Positions 35,512 to 43,819 of a stretch of DNA of 64,000 nucleotides are shown here, piece by piece. Both the position numbers and the translations under genes were made by a program. Under the pieces are notes generated by a model. It had not been told where the DNA came from. It did no database searches and saw only the letters and a program-made list of their open reading frames with translations. This DNA is from Candidatus Poribacteria bacterium (GTDB lineage Bacteria; Poribacteria; WGA-4E; WGA-3G): positions 1-64,000 of the forward strand of contig JAJDWI010000119.1 of NCBI GenBank assembly GCA_022825665.1, written 5' to 3'. How positions within the stretch are numbered: the stretch's first letter is position 1; each line of letters begins with the position of its first letter.

Positions 35512-36335
35512 GATCTGTTCATATCTAATTCTGACATAGACCTTAGGTTTAGTAAAGGTGTCATAACGCCACCGGAAGCAGGGAGGACAACCCCTGTATC
35601 GTATAATCGCATTGCAGCAACGGTTGCATGTGCGACATCTTCTGGTGTTCCGGGACGCACCATAAATATATACCCTTTATCCGCCGCCTCTTCGTAATCG
35701 GGAATTCGGACACGCGACAAATCAGTGTCAATCACACCTGCAGCAATGCCATTGACCTTAATACCGTGCATTGCCAACCTTCCAGCATAGGCACGCATGC
35801 TCATCTCTAATCCAGCTTTTGAGATGCAGTAGGCGGTTCGGTTGTCGGATGCCATTGAATCAGAAATAGACAGGGTATAGATGATGCACCCGCGGATTTC
35901 GTTCTCTACCATATAATTTGCGACGCGCTGTGTAAGAAAATGAGGTGCTTTCAAGTTTGTGTTTAGCAACAGATCAAACTGCTCTGGAGTTTCGGCAAGA
36001 ATATCTGCAATTCGTGTAATGCCAGCATTATTTATAAGGATATTTACTTTACCAAATGCATCATGTGCGGTTTCAAGCAGTTTCTCGTGAGTGTCAAGGT
36101 CGCTGATGTCTGCTTGGATGATAACCGCTTTTCTACCGAACGATTCTACTTCAAGTTTCACCGTTTCGGCTGCATCACGATTCTGGTTGTAGTTGATGAG
36201 GACATCTGCACCTTGACGCGCTAATTCTATAGCGATTGCGCGTCCGATACCGCGACTGGATCCTGTTACGATTGCTGCACAATCTTCAAATGAAATGTCT
36301 GTCGCAAAGAATCCGAGGTCTGTGTCTGTTGCCAT
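35508..36335 (-). CDS. short-chain dehydrogenase/reductase
   Basis: 275-residue classical SDR. Rossmann motif TGSSRGIGRAIA, NNAG, the catalytic Ser and YCISK (Tyr-x3-Lys), and a C-terminal VLPASGG. GADVLINYNQNRD suggests NADP preference because of the basic/Asn-rich loop rather than an Asp. Last gene of a minus-strand operon that includes two ABC ATPases and an MNT-HEPN fusion, 13 bases after the latter. Substrate unknown. Confidence 0.93.
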   Translation of the reverse strand: MATDTDLGFFATDISFEDCAAIVTGSSRGIGRAIAIELARQGADVLINYNQNRDAAETVKLEVESFGRKAVIIQADISDLDTHEKLLETAHDAFGKVNILINNAGITRIADILAETPEQFDLLLNTNLKAPHFLTQRVANYMVENEIRGCIIYTLSISDSMASDNRTAYCISKAGLEMSMRAYAGRLAMHGIKVNGIAAGVIDTDLSRVRIPDYEEAADKGYIFMVRPGTPEDVAHATVAAMRLYDTGVVLPASGGVMTPLLNLRSMSELDMNRS

Positions 36336-36348
36336 ATTATTTACTCCT

Positions 36349-37296
36349 TTATATTTCTTTTTTACTATGTACGAGTGATTCGGTAAATTGATTTAGATCG
36401 TCGGAGAAACTTCGAAACAGATTTTCAACGTTCTTTGCGTGTTCCACCGTAATTTCGTATATTAGTTCAACTGCATAAATGTTGTCGACTTTATGACGAT
36501 ATTCTAAGAGTGCTTCTAATAATAGAAAAGTATCTTGTGAAATTACAGGTTGTCTTTCCGGACGTTGATTTGTCATCTGTTTAAGTAGGTTTTTATGCCA
36601 TCTACTTCCACGCGGTAGATGTTCATCCACTTCGTTGGCAATACGCTCAAAAATCCGCTCAATACCGTTGTAGACATCTGTAAGTCTATTAGCGATTGAT
36701 TCTTCTATATATTCTCTTGCTGCATCTGGGAGTACTTCAATATCCTCCAAAGCTTTTTGTATACCTTGAACAGTAGATTCAATTTTTGTACATTCGTCAT
36801 TTATTCGCTGTGTGAGTTTTTTTCTGCTTATTTCAAAGATTTCTTCCTCCACAATAGGGAATACTTGTCGATTTAGATGTTCGTATTGTGCTTTCCAAAA
36901 TGTGGGGTGTACGTCTTTTTTTATTTCTATTGCATGTTGTTGAGCTCTTTCACGAAAAAATCCTTTCATTGTGGCAAAGTTAATCAGATCTATTTTGAAT
37001 CCTGTATTCATATCCATTACTTTGTCGTATGCCTTTGAATGGGTATCATCGGAGATGCCCCACACAGCAATATCGATATCCGATAATTTTGTGAAACCAA
37101 TAGGTTCCGTAAGTGATCCGAAGACAGCAACTTGTGTAGCACCGAATTCATTATATAGAAGTTCCGTTATCTCGTACACGACCTGCCATGCACGTTCTAA
37201 TAACGTTTCATCTACTTTTCTACTTTTCCATCGGTGTTCCAGTTGCTCCCTACAAGATGCAAGTTCTTCTGGTGTAATTTGGTTTGATTTTGACAT
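36349..37296 (-). CDS. MNT nucleotidyltransferase fused to a HepT-like HEPN domain
   Basis: 315 residues from ATG 37296 (GGAG 8 bases before). The N-terminal part has the minimal nucleotidyltransferase site VAVFGSLTE (Gly60-Ser61) and LSDIDIAVW (Asp73, Asp75) plus a third Asp in FKIDLIN. Residues about 207-310 follow the HepT-like pattern YNGIERIFERIANEVDEHLP, SRWHKNLLKQM, and LLEYRHKVDNIY. Toxin HEPN domains carry Rx4-6H; here the Arg267 is kept but the His position reads Asn272, with the following Tyr kept. MNT and HEPN are normally two genes (antitoxin and toxin); here they are one chain in a transporter operon. Confidence 0.7.
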   Translation of the reverse strand: MSKSNQITPEELASCREQLEHRWKSRKVDETLLERAWQVVYEITELLYNEFGATQVAVFGSLTEPIGFTKLSDIDIAVWGISDDTHSKAYDKVMDMNTGFKIDLINFATMKGFFRERAQQHAIEIKKDVHPTFWKAQYEHLNRQVFPIVEEEIFEISRKKLTQRINDECTKIESTVQGIQKALEDIEVLPDAAREYIEESIANRLTDVYNGIERIFERIANEVDEHLPRGSRWHKNLLKQMTNQRPERQPVISQDTFLLLEALLEYRHKVDNIYAVELIYEITVEHAKNVENLFRSFSDDLNQFTESLVHSKKEI

Positions 37297-37298
37297 TG

Positions 37299-38297
37299 CT
37301 ATACTCCATGTAAATCCAATGTTTCGCTCAAATGGCATGCGACTTTGCTACCGGATGTAATTTCACGCAGTTCGGGTGTTTCCTGTTTGCATACATCGGT
37401 TGCATAGTGACACCGAGAATGAAAATGACAACCTGTTGGTGGTTGAGATGGATCGGGTACGTCTCCCTCAAGATGAATCAGTTGGCGTTTACGTTGTTCC
37501 TTCGGATCAGGCAATGGTACGGCAGATATTAATGCCTCTGTATACGGATGTTTTGGTGATTTATAGAGTGTTTCGGCATCGCTTATTTCTACAATCTTGC
37601 CGAGATACATCACTGCTACACGGTCACTGATATGTCTAACAACGCTCAAATCATGTGCGATAAAGATATAAGAGAGTTGGAACTTTTCCCGCAACTCTGC
37701 AAGAAGATTGAGTATTTGTGCTTGTACGGAAACATCAAGTGCTGACACAGGTTCATCAGCAACGATCAATTCTGGATTGAGTGCTAATGCCCGTGCAATC
37801 CCGATCCGTTGTCGTTGTCCACCACTGAATGCATGCGGGTAACGCCGCATATCATGCGATTTTAAACCGACTGATTCCAATAATTCGACAATCCGATCTT
37901 GAAGTTTGTCTCTTTTTACGGTGCGATTTACGCGTAACGGTTCACCGACGATATCTGCTACTGTCATCCGTGGATTAAGCGAAGACTGCGGGTCTTGAAA
38001 AATCATCTGTATACGCCGACGAAACGGACGCATCTGTTTATTCGTCAATTTAGCCAAATTGATCTGCTCATCACCAAAAGTGAAATTACCACTTGTAGGA
38101 GTGATTAATCGGAGGAGACACCTGCTTGCAGTCGTTTTGCCACATCCGCTTTCGCCAACTAATCCGAGGGTTTCACCGCGTTCCACATCAAAACTTATTC
38201 CATCTACTGCTTTCACATGTCCAATAGTCCGTCTTAGTATACCTTTCCGTATCGGAAAATATTTACGTAAGTCTTTCACCTCAAGCAGTTTCGGCAT
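37299..38297 (-). CDS. oligopeptide/dipeptide ABC transporter ATP-binding protein (OppF-like)
   Basis: 332 residues from ATG 38297 (GAGGAAA upstream). Walker [10 protein letters not shown], signature [14 protein letters not shown], Walker [14 protein letters not shown], switch HDLSV. The peptide-transporter C-terminus is present: [18 protein letters not shown]. It overlaps the OppD-like gene by 17 bases. No permease or binding protein is in the window, so the membrane part must be encoded elsewhere or the ATPases are shared. Confidence 0.94.
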   Translation of the reverse strand: MPKLLEVKDLRKYFPIRKGILRRTIGHVKAVDGISFDVERGETLGLVGESGCGKTTASRCLLRLITPTSGNFTFGDEQINLAKLTNKQMRPFRRRIQMIFQDPQSSLNPRMTVADIVGEPLRVNRTVKRDKLQDRIVELLESVGLKSHDMRRYPHAFSGGQRQRIGIARALALNPELIVADEPVSALDVSVQAQILNLLAELREKFQLSYIFIAHDLSVVRHISDRVAVMYLGKIVEISDAETLYKSPKHPYTEALISAVPLPDPKEQRKRQLIHLEGDVPDPSQPPTGCHFHSRCHYATDVCKQETPELREITSGSKVACHLSETLDLHGV

Positions 38298-39354
38298 CAG
38301 TATTTTCCTCATATAGCCAGCATCTAACTGCATGGCACGCGTTCTCTGTTTGAATATCCTGAGTGTGATCAATACTATTGAGTTGAGGCATCTGTTCGCA
38401 AACAGGTATCTGTTCAGCACATCTCGGTTGAAAAGAGCATCCATTAGGAAGTGCCAACGGATGAGGTACCGTTCCGGGAATAGATGTCAGCGTTTTATCC
38501 TGATTCCCTTTTAGATTCGGAATAGAGTTGAGTAAGCCGCGTGTGTAAGGGTGTAAAGGATTATAGAATATGTCATCAACGGTTCCCGTTTCAACAACAC
38601 GTCCGGCATACATAACAACCACCTTGTCTGCCATGTCAGCGATTATTCCTAAATCGTGTGTAATTAGCATAATCGCCATACCAAATTCTGCTTGCAGCTC
38701 CTGCATAAGTGTGAGGACTTGTGCTTGGATTGTGACATCCAGTGCAGTGGTCGGTTCATCTGCAATTAGGAGCGTGGGTGCACAACATAGTGCCATGGCA
38801 ATCATCACCCGCTGTCGCATCCCACCGGACAGTTGATGTGGATATTCGTCAACACGCTGTTCAGGTGCCGGAATACCAACGCGTGTCAACATCTCAATAG
38901 CTTGTTCGCGTGCCCAATTCGGTGTTTTTTGTAACCCAATACGTTCTAATAGAGACCGTTTTTGTTCCTGATGTAACACAATCGCTTCAGCGATCTGGTC
39001 ACCAACCGTATATACAGGATTTAGAGATGTCATCGGTTCTTGGAAGATGATAGCGATTTCATTTCCCCGAATCTTACGCATTAACTCGCTACGAGGAGAT
39101 ATTTGCACTATATCTAACGGATCTTCTGTTTCATCACGATAAAACAGCATCTCACCCGCTTCGATTCTGCCTGGATTCGGCACAAGTTGGAGAAGCGAAA
39201 GTCCGGTGATACTTTTCCCACAACCGCTTTCACCGACAATACCGACGGTTTTACCACGATCTATGGAGAAACTAACATCGTTTACTGCGTGGACAAGTCC
39301 ACTATCAGTGGGAAATACTGTCTTTAAATTGGAAACTTCAAGCAAAGGTTGCAT
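38281..39354 (-). CDS. oligopeptide/dipeptide ABC transporter ATP-binding protein (OppD-like)
   Basis: 357 residues. Walker [12 protein letters not shown], signature [15 protein letters not shown], Walker [33 protein letters not shown], and the oligopeptide-type tail [18 protein letters not shown]. It pairs with the OppF-like gene, as in Opp/Dpp systems where two different ATPases energise one importer. Start set at ATG 39354; a TTG immediately before is also open. First gene of the minus-strand operon. Confidence 0.94.
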   Translation of the reverse strand: MQPLLEVSNLKTVFPTDSGLVHAVNDVSFSIDRGKTVGIVGESGCGKSITGLSLLQLVPNPGRIEAGEMLFYRDETEDPLDIVQISPRSELMRKIRGNEIAIIFQEPMTSLNPVYTVGDQIAEAIVLHQEQKRSLLERIGLQKTPNWAREQAIEMLTRVGIPAPEQRVDEYPHQLSGGMRQRVMIAMALCCAPTLLIADEPTTALDVTIQAQVLTLMQELQAEFGMAIMLITHDLGIIADMADKVVVMYAGRVVETGTVDDIFYNPLHPYTRGLLNSIPNLKGNQDKTLTSIPGTVPHPLALPNGCSFQPRCAEQIPVCEQMPQLNSIDHTQDIQTENACHAVRCWLYEENTDAETA

Positions 39355-39546
39355 CAAATTCTTCTAACCGATATCGCAGTTTAATCCTGTAAATATGTAC
39401 ATATTTTATAGCAAAATGGCTTACAAATCAACATATTAAGGTTGTATGCCAAGGTTATCACGTTTGTAAAATAATGTGTCAGAAATCGTGTAAACTAAAT
39501 AACCCTGGTTCAATTATCAAACTCACGTTATACAACGAAAAAAGAA

Positions 39547-39571
39547 AAGAGGCACAATAATTGTGCCTCTT
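39547..39571 (-). terminator. rho-independent terminator of the sigma/anti-sigma operon
   Basis: On the minus strand, an 11-bp perfect stem (AAGAGGCACAA / TTGTGCCTCTT, loop of 3) is followed directly by TTCTTTTTTC. It lies 49 bases past the anti-sigma gene. Confidence 0.85.
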
Positions 39572-39619
39572 ACTTATCAACTTCTCTAAATATGAACTTT
39601 CTAATAGATACACGCCTCC

Positions 39620-40300
39620 TTACAGATTTGTTTTGATGTCACTCCAAAATAACGTAAGTTTTTTGTCTGCTGTGTTTGAAAGATGCACATCAATAGTTTC
39701 TGTTCCGCGATTAATTGGAAGTGAATTCCACATCTCTGATGTCTGAATACCAACGAATTGGTTTTCATGATTTACAAGGTCGTTGCTTAGAACTTGTGCG
39801 GTCTGTTTTTCATCAGTTTTTGCGGTTCCGTACTTCACGGATGCCAATTGTGATGGGGAAATACGTACATATTGGAGTCGTGTTTCTTCAAACGCTGTAA
39901 AACCGAAATCTTGTGGTTGTTCATCGGTAAAGAAAGCAAATTTGACTAAGAAAGCTGATGCAGCTATATAGCAGAGTAATGCAACACAATTTACAAACTG
40001 TGGTGAAAGTTCTAACTTAAGTTTTCCGAATAACCATGAAATTGGATGTGCGAAAAATGCAGTTTGACGATGTTTATGAACTTCACGTATCTTGCTTTGA
40101 ATGTTACCGAGTAATTCAGGTGGTGGTTCAGGTGGTTCAAGATTACCTAACACTGTTGCGGTCTGCCATAACCCTTCATATTCGATTTGGCATTCATGAC
40201 AACCCCGTAGATGTTGCAAAAATTCGCGACGGTCTGCACCTTTCAACATGGAGTCTTGACGATGTAAAACCAAGTTTTCACGAGTCTGTTCACAATTCAT
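39620..40300 (-). CDS. anti-sigma factor with N-terminal zinc-finger (ZAS-type)
   Basis: 226 residues. N-terminal His-x3-Cys-x2-Cys (HLRGCHEC) within the MNCEQTRENL...REFLQHL pattern of anti-sigma zinc domains, then a Pro-rich linker (LEPPEPPPEL), a single membrane helix (FVNCVALLCYIAASAFLVKFAFF) and an extracytoplasmic domain of about 110 residues without a known family. It follows the ECF sigma gene by 54 bases. Expected to hold that sigma factor inactive until an envelope signal is sensed. Confidence 0.85.
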   Translation of the reverse strand: MNCEQTRENLVLHRQDSMLKGADRREFLQHLRGCHECQIEYEGLWQTATVLGNLEPPEPPPELLGNIQSKIREVHKHRQTAFFAHPISWLFGKLKLELSPQFVNCVALLCYIAASAFLVKFAFFTDEQPQDFGFTAFEETRLQYVRISPSQLASVKYGTAKTDEKQTAQVLSNDLVNHENQFVGIQTSEMWNSLPINRGTETIDVHLSNTADKKLTLFWSDIKTNL

Positions 40301-40354
40301 ATAACAATCCTCGCTTTCATAAAAAAGAAATTGTTAACGTAAAAGTGTAATTGC

Positions 40355-40912
40355 TCAAAAGTAGTATTTTTCCAACTTCACTTTAAGATTTTGCGTTGCC
40401 TTATTTAACCTTGAGGCAACTGTTCCAAGAGAGCAGTTAAGGATTTCAGCAATTTCCTTATATTTGAGATGCTGCATATAGTATAACGTGATAACCTCAC
40501 GTTGCTTTGGAGGCAGACGGTCAACAGCAGCTTGAACTACTTGACTCTGTTCGGTCTTAATTGCCAATCGTTCAGGAACTTCGCGTTCTTCAGTCATACC
40601 TCTTGCGGAAGTGTTATCGGTGTAAGCATCCAGCATTCTGTTACGAGATTTGGCTTTTCGGATATACTGATTGCAAGTATTGAGACCGACTTTATACAAC
40701 CATGTTCCAAATTGTGATTGGAAACGAAACGTTTTAATTGACTTATATGCTTCTAAAAACGTCTCTTGGGTTGCATCTTCAGCGTCTTCGGCATTGCCAA
40801 GCATACGGTAGGCAAGTCCATATATTTTTGTATGGTGACGATTGACCAATTCGTTGAATGCCTCAACATCACCCTCTACTGTTTTGTGTACATAAACATC
40901 ATCTGGAATCAT
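40355..40912 (-). CDS. ECF-type RNA polymerase sigma factor
   Basis: 185 residues with sigma region 2 (AFNELVNRHHTKIYGLAYRMLGNAEDAEDATQETFLEAY, then FGTWLYKVGLNTC) and region 4 (RLPPKQREVITLYYMQHLKYKEIAEILNCSLGTVASRLNKA). RpoE-like group. AAGGTG precedes the ATG. Encoded with its membrane anti-sigma factor directly downstream; the pair is probably autoregulated, but I could not define the ECF promoter. Confidence 0.95.
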   Translation of the reverse strand: MIPDDVYVHKTVEGDVEAFNELVNRHHTKIYGLAYRMLGNAEDAEDATQETFLEAYKSIKTFRFQSQFGTWLYKVGLNTCNQYIRKAKSRNRMLDAYTDNTSARGMTEEREVPERLAIKTEQSQVVQAAVDRLPPKQREVITLYYMQHLKYKEIAEILNCSLGTVASRLNKATQNLKVKLEKYYF

Positions 40913-41005
40913 ATAAGTTCACCTTGCGCAGATGTTACTACGTATTTTGTAGTATTGGATATAATATTTCTTCAATTTTTTTGTGAATTTTCAATTATTT
41001 AGAAT

Positions 41006-41551
41006 TTAAACAGGTTCACATGTCTCACAGACCAAGGCAAAACGTTTTGTACCATCAGTAGCAAACTCAGTTTCATGATCATAACTGACTGGAACGTTTG
41101 ATGTTCCACACCAATCGCATCGTCCGGAGAAAGTATGTGTTTTCTTGGATAGGAGTGCTTGTTTCTCTTCCTCTATCTTTTGGGTTGTCTTGATAAGATC
41201 AAGTGCACGTTGTCGTAATGTCGGATCTGTTTCTGTCTTGACAATCTTCTGGAGTAGCGGTTGAAGTCTTGGGTCATTCGGATTTCCACCGTCGTCAAGT
41301 GTATGCCATGCGGCACGTCTGACACGTAGGTCGGGATCAATCATGCCTTTGTATAATGCTATCCAAACAGCATCAATTCGTTTCCTTACGTGACAGGGAC
41401 AAAGGTTTTCCATTGCCAGTGCCCTGTCTTCTGGTTTTTCGGAGTAGGCAAGGGAAAGATAGTATTCTATGCCATCACCGCGCAATCTGTCTTCGCGTCG
41501 TCGGTGTGCTTTCCTTTGATATTTGTTCATTCCGGTTGATTTCTTTGGCAT
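41006..41551 (-). CDS. HEAT-repeat protein with C-terminal zinc-ribbon-like motif
   Basis: 181 residues. A very basic N-terminus (KYQRKAHRRREDRLR) may bind nucleic acid. Two HEAT-like units follow (AVWIALYKGMIDPDLRVRRAAWHTLDDGG and LQPLLQKIVKTETDPTLRQRALDLI). The C-terminus has CDWCG and, 36 residues on, CETC, a possible zinc site. The promoter has a consensus sigma-70 site 20 bases before the ATG. Function unknown. Confidence 0.75.
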   Translation of the reverse strand: MPKKSTGMNKYQRKAHRRREDRLRGDGIEYYLSLAYSEKPEDRALAMENLCPCHVRKRIDAVWIALYKGMIDPDLRVRRAAWHTLDDGGNPNDPRLQPLLQKIVKTETDPTLRQRALDLIKTTQKIEEEKQALLSKKTHTFSGRCDWCGTSNVPVSYDHETEFATDGTKRFALVCETCEPV

Positions 41552-41569
41552 ATATCTTTTTCGTTAGCA

Positions 41570-41598
41570 GAATTATAATATGTTTTTTGCGGTTTTTC
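41570..41598 (-). promoter_or_regulatory. sigma-70 promoter of the HEAT/zinc gene
   Basis: Minus strand TTGAAA (41598-41593), 17 bases, TATAAT (41575-41570), then 18 bases to the ATG at 41551. Predicted leader of roughly 12 bases, too short for a normal ribosome binding site. Confidence 0.65.
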
Positions 41599-41663
41599 AA
41601 ACTTTAATTGGTGATGGTACTTTTCTTTATTCCTAATTTTACTCCAATTTCTTCAAGTAAGAA

Positions 41664-41723
41664 TTACATGTAGCGAAATCCTGCTTCAAAGATTTCTTTC
41701 ATATAGAGAAACAGATCTCTCAT
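41664..41723 (-). pseudogene. N-terminal stub of a HepT/DUF86-like toxin (19 codons)
   Basis: Starts at an ATGA overlap with the MNT stop, the usual coupling of MNT-HepT pairs, and reads MRDLFLYMKEIFEAGFRYM then TAA. DUF86/HepT proteins, as I recall, begin MRDxRLYLKDILEAIE. The remaining roughly 90 residues are gone. Confidence 0.5.
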
Positions 41724-42007
41724 AAACTTATCATCTCGTTTAAGACTGTTGCCCGTATTTCTTTGCGGAGTGCACGTTTTGATACCACATCAACCTTACA
41801 ACCAAGTCTATCCTCAAAAAATAACTGAACTCCTACAAGATCTAACAGAGTAGCACCTTCATCAAAGTCTACCAATAGATCCAAGTCACTATCAGCGTGG
41901 TTGTCTCCTCGCGCATACGAACCGAAAATGGCTTTGATTTCAGCTTTGAACTGTTTACGGATTTCGTCCTTATCTTCCGCGACTATTTTTCTTACTTCTT
42001 CTATCAT
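41720..42007 (-). CDS. MNT-type nucleotidyltransferase (orphan antitoxin-like)
   Basis: 95 residues from ATG 42007. Minimal nucleotidyltransferase site: IFGSYARGDNHADSDLDLLVDF, with the GS motif and the two Asp residues, and a third Asp in CKVDVVSKRAL. MNT proteins typically adenylylate and neutralise a HEPN toxin encoded immediately downstream, but here only a 19-codon stub of that partner remains. The IS607-like tnpB stop lies only 17 bases before its start codon, so its native promoter was probably displaced by the element. Confidence 0.85.
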   Translation of the reverse strand: MIEEVRKIVAEDKDEIRKQFKAEIKAIFGSYARGDNHADSDLDLLVDFDEGATLLDLVGVQLFFEDRLGCKVDVVSKRALRKEIRATVLNEMISL

Positions 42008-42024
42008 GATTAATACCGATAATA

Positions 42025-43185
42025 TTAACCTATACATTCCCAGAGAACGTTGGACGTATCTGTTTCTGCATGGTTTGCGACACTGCTAATAGATAGCAGT
42101 GCGGGGTTATCTCCCAAAGCGCGTAGGAATATCCCACGCGCGCCGTTTATATCTCTGTCCATTTTGTTTCCTAACCAGTCTTTTATAGCTTTAGCACCAC
42201 CTAAGTTTTTGATAATTTCACCTGTCCATGATACAGTTTTTGATGTGTATGCTTCGTTGACATCAATCACAATCGCGCCGGTTTCTTTTGCTTTATGTTT
42301 CAGAAACTGTTTGAAGCGGTAATGTGAAAGTGTCAGCATTTGTCTAACAGATTTTTTTCGGAGTTTGCGTTTACTGCGTTTACACATGCCACTTGTCTCA
42401 AAGGTGGGTAGCAGTATGATGTCATAGTTATCTACTAACCACTTGGCACCTTTGTGATGTAGTTCATTAACAAGGTTATGTATGCGTCTCCGTAGTCGTT
42501 TGGCAGCCCGTCTCATATTTCTCCGTTTTGGACGTTTTGCTTTCGCTGCGCGAGACAACAGATCGTCAAGGTGTGTGCAGAGTCGTTGAATTTTGTTGAT
42601 TGCCTGATGTGCAATCCATCCGCATTCTGTTTCACTAAAATAGGTTAGAAATGTTCTAATGCCAGGGTCAAGTGCGACAACACGTCCGTTTGGTTCTCGC
42701 TTCTGTGTTGCCACACTATAACTGACACACAAATAATAGTGTGTGCCATCCATTATCAACCGAGAGTCTTTAATGTTATCTGGTAATATCTCAGTTAACT
42801 TAAGTTTGCCTAAAATCGTGTAATATAAACCGTGTTCAGTAATAGCAGACTTCGGGGCAAATATAGAGTCGGTATCAGACCCTTTGCGTTTAAAAGACAC
42901 CTTTTGTCCCTTACCTGTCTGCTTACACTTCACTTTTGCGTTAGACACAGCTTTGCAAGCATCACGGATCGCAATAGACTTGATTTGATAAGGCACGGGT
43001 TTTGCCCATTTGGGCAGTTTCTGTAATATCTCTGTCTTAATCGCTTTCCAGTTTGCTTTTATCTCACCATCTCGCAACAAAGCAACTGTCTGATTATAGA
43101 TATAGCGCGCAGTTCCAAACCACTGTCTAATCTTCTGTTTCTGTTCTGATGTCGGATAAACTCGGATCTTCTTTGATTTTGTCAC
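42025..43185 (-). CDS. tnpB: TnpB (RNA-guided nuclease, IS607 type) with degenerate zinc finger
   Basis: 386 residues from GTG 43185; the open frame continues upstream to 43641, but that part is the antisense-frame shadow of tnpA. An ATG at 43224 is an alternative start. RuvC residues are visible: VALDPGIRTF (first Asp), LLPTFE (Glu), and MDRDINGARGIF (last Asp). Between them the usual CxxC...CxxC finger reads SKTVSWTG and IKDWLG, so all four Cys are absent. Related TnpBs with TSKTxSWxG are known to me from cyanobacteria, so this is a subfamily trait rather than decay. Overlaps tnpA by 59 bases. Confidence 0.88.
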   Translation of the reverse strand: MTKSKKIRVYPTSEQKQKIRQWFGTARYIYNQTVALLRDGEIKANWKAIKTEILQKLPKWAKPVPYQIKSIAIRDACKAVSNAKVKCKQTGKGQKVSFKRKGSDTDSIFAPKSAITEHGLYYTILGKLKLTEILPDNIKDSRLIMDGTHYYLCVSYSVATQKREPNGRVVALDPGIRTFLTYFSETECGWIAHQAINKIQRLCTHLDDLLSRAAKAKRPKRRNMRRAAKRLRRRIHNLVNELHHKGAKWLVDNYDIILLPTFETSGMCKRSKRKLRKKSVRQMLTLSHYRFKQFLKHKAKETGAIVIDVNEAYTSKTVSWTGEIIKNLGGAKAIKDWLGNKMDRDINGARGIFLRALGDNPALLSISSVANHAETDTSNVLWECIG

Positions 43186-43729
43186 GGTATTTGCGGAGTC
43201 CGTGCATCCGACAACTGAAGACATGCAAGATTGAGAGAATATCCTGCGTGATTTCTTCTTCGGGGCTACACGCTGTATCGTCGAGAACCATGAGTTCGCC
43301 ACCGTTTTGTTCAAGGAGGTATTTGATGATTTCGTTGCCGAAACGGGCGAGTCTATCCCGATGGGCAACCACAACCTGGAGTCTATCACCTTTGACAATC
43401 CGTTCCAATATGGTTCGCAAACCTTTTCTTTTGTAGTTGAGACCGCTTCCAATATCACGGATAACTTCGGCTTCTGGATAGATACTTCGCAGGAAGTTGA
43501 CTTGCCGTTCAAGATCGGCTTTCTGCTTGACACTTGACACGCGGCAGTAGCAAATGGTAACAAGAGTTGTTTCGGTTTGAGATTTGATGAATGATTCAAC
43601 ATTATACCTCCGTTGACCTCCTTCGGTCCGAATATACTCAATCTTACCTGCTGACGCTAAACGCCGTAAATGATCCGGTGTATAGTCAAGTATCTCACAT
43701 GCTTTGCGTGTAGATACATATTTTTTCAT
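43127..43729 (-). CDS. tnpA: IS607 TnpA serine recombinase with MerR-type HTH
   Basis: 200 residues from ATG 43729. N-terminal MerR/excisionase-type HTH (STRKACEILDYTPDHLRRLASAGKI, then RRYN) followed by a serine-recombinase catalytic domain: ICYCRVSSVKQKADLERQ with the nucleophilic Ser, the IRDIGSGLNYKRKGL loop, and VVAHRDRLARFG. The inverted domain order (DNA-binding first) is diagnostic of IS607. It looks complete. Confidence 0.93.
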   Translation of the reverse strand: MKKYVSTRKACEILDYTPDHLRRLASAGKIEYIRTEGGQRRYNVESFIKSQTETTLVTICYCRVSSVKQKADLERQVNFLRSIYPEAEVIRDIGSGLNYKRKGLRTILERIVKGDRLQVVVAHRDRLARFGNEIIKYLLEQNGGELMVLDDTACSPEEEITQDILSILHVFSCRMHGLRKYRDKIKEDPSLSDIRTETED

Positions 43730-43819
43730 ACATATATGATAGCATATATACACAGAAATATAAAAAAAATACAGATAATTGATTGCTGTTATTCTACCCT
43801 ATGAAGTGTCCAACAGTAT

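Larger units (their letters stand above)
42015..43800 (-). mobile_element. IS607-type insertion element (tnpA + tnpB)
   Basis: Contains a MerR-HTH serine recombinase (tnpA) and an overlapping tnpB, the IS607 gene order. IS607 elements have no terminal inverted repeats, so the ends given are approximate: the left limit must fall between the tnpB stop and the MNT gene, the right limit before pepP. Confidence 0.8.

Noticed and set aside
43149-43537. Plus-strand frames opposite tnpA
   Set aside because: Antisense shadows of a well-supported serine recombinase gene.
42025-43641. Full 538-codon open frame for tnpB
   Set aside because: The first 150 or so codons are an overlapping-frame shadow of tnpA with no TnpB features; the conserved TnpB start (KKIRVYPTSEQ) follows GTG 43185.
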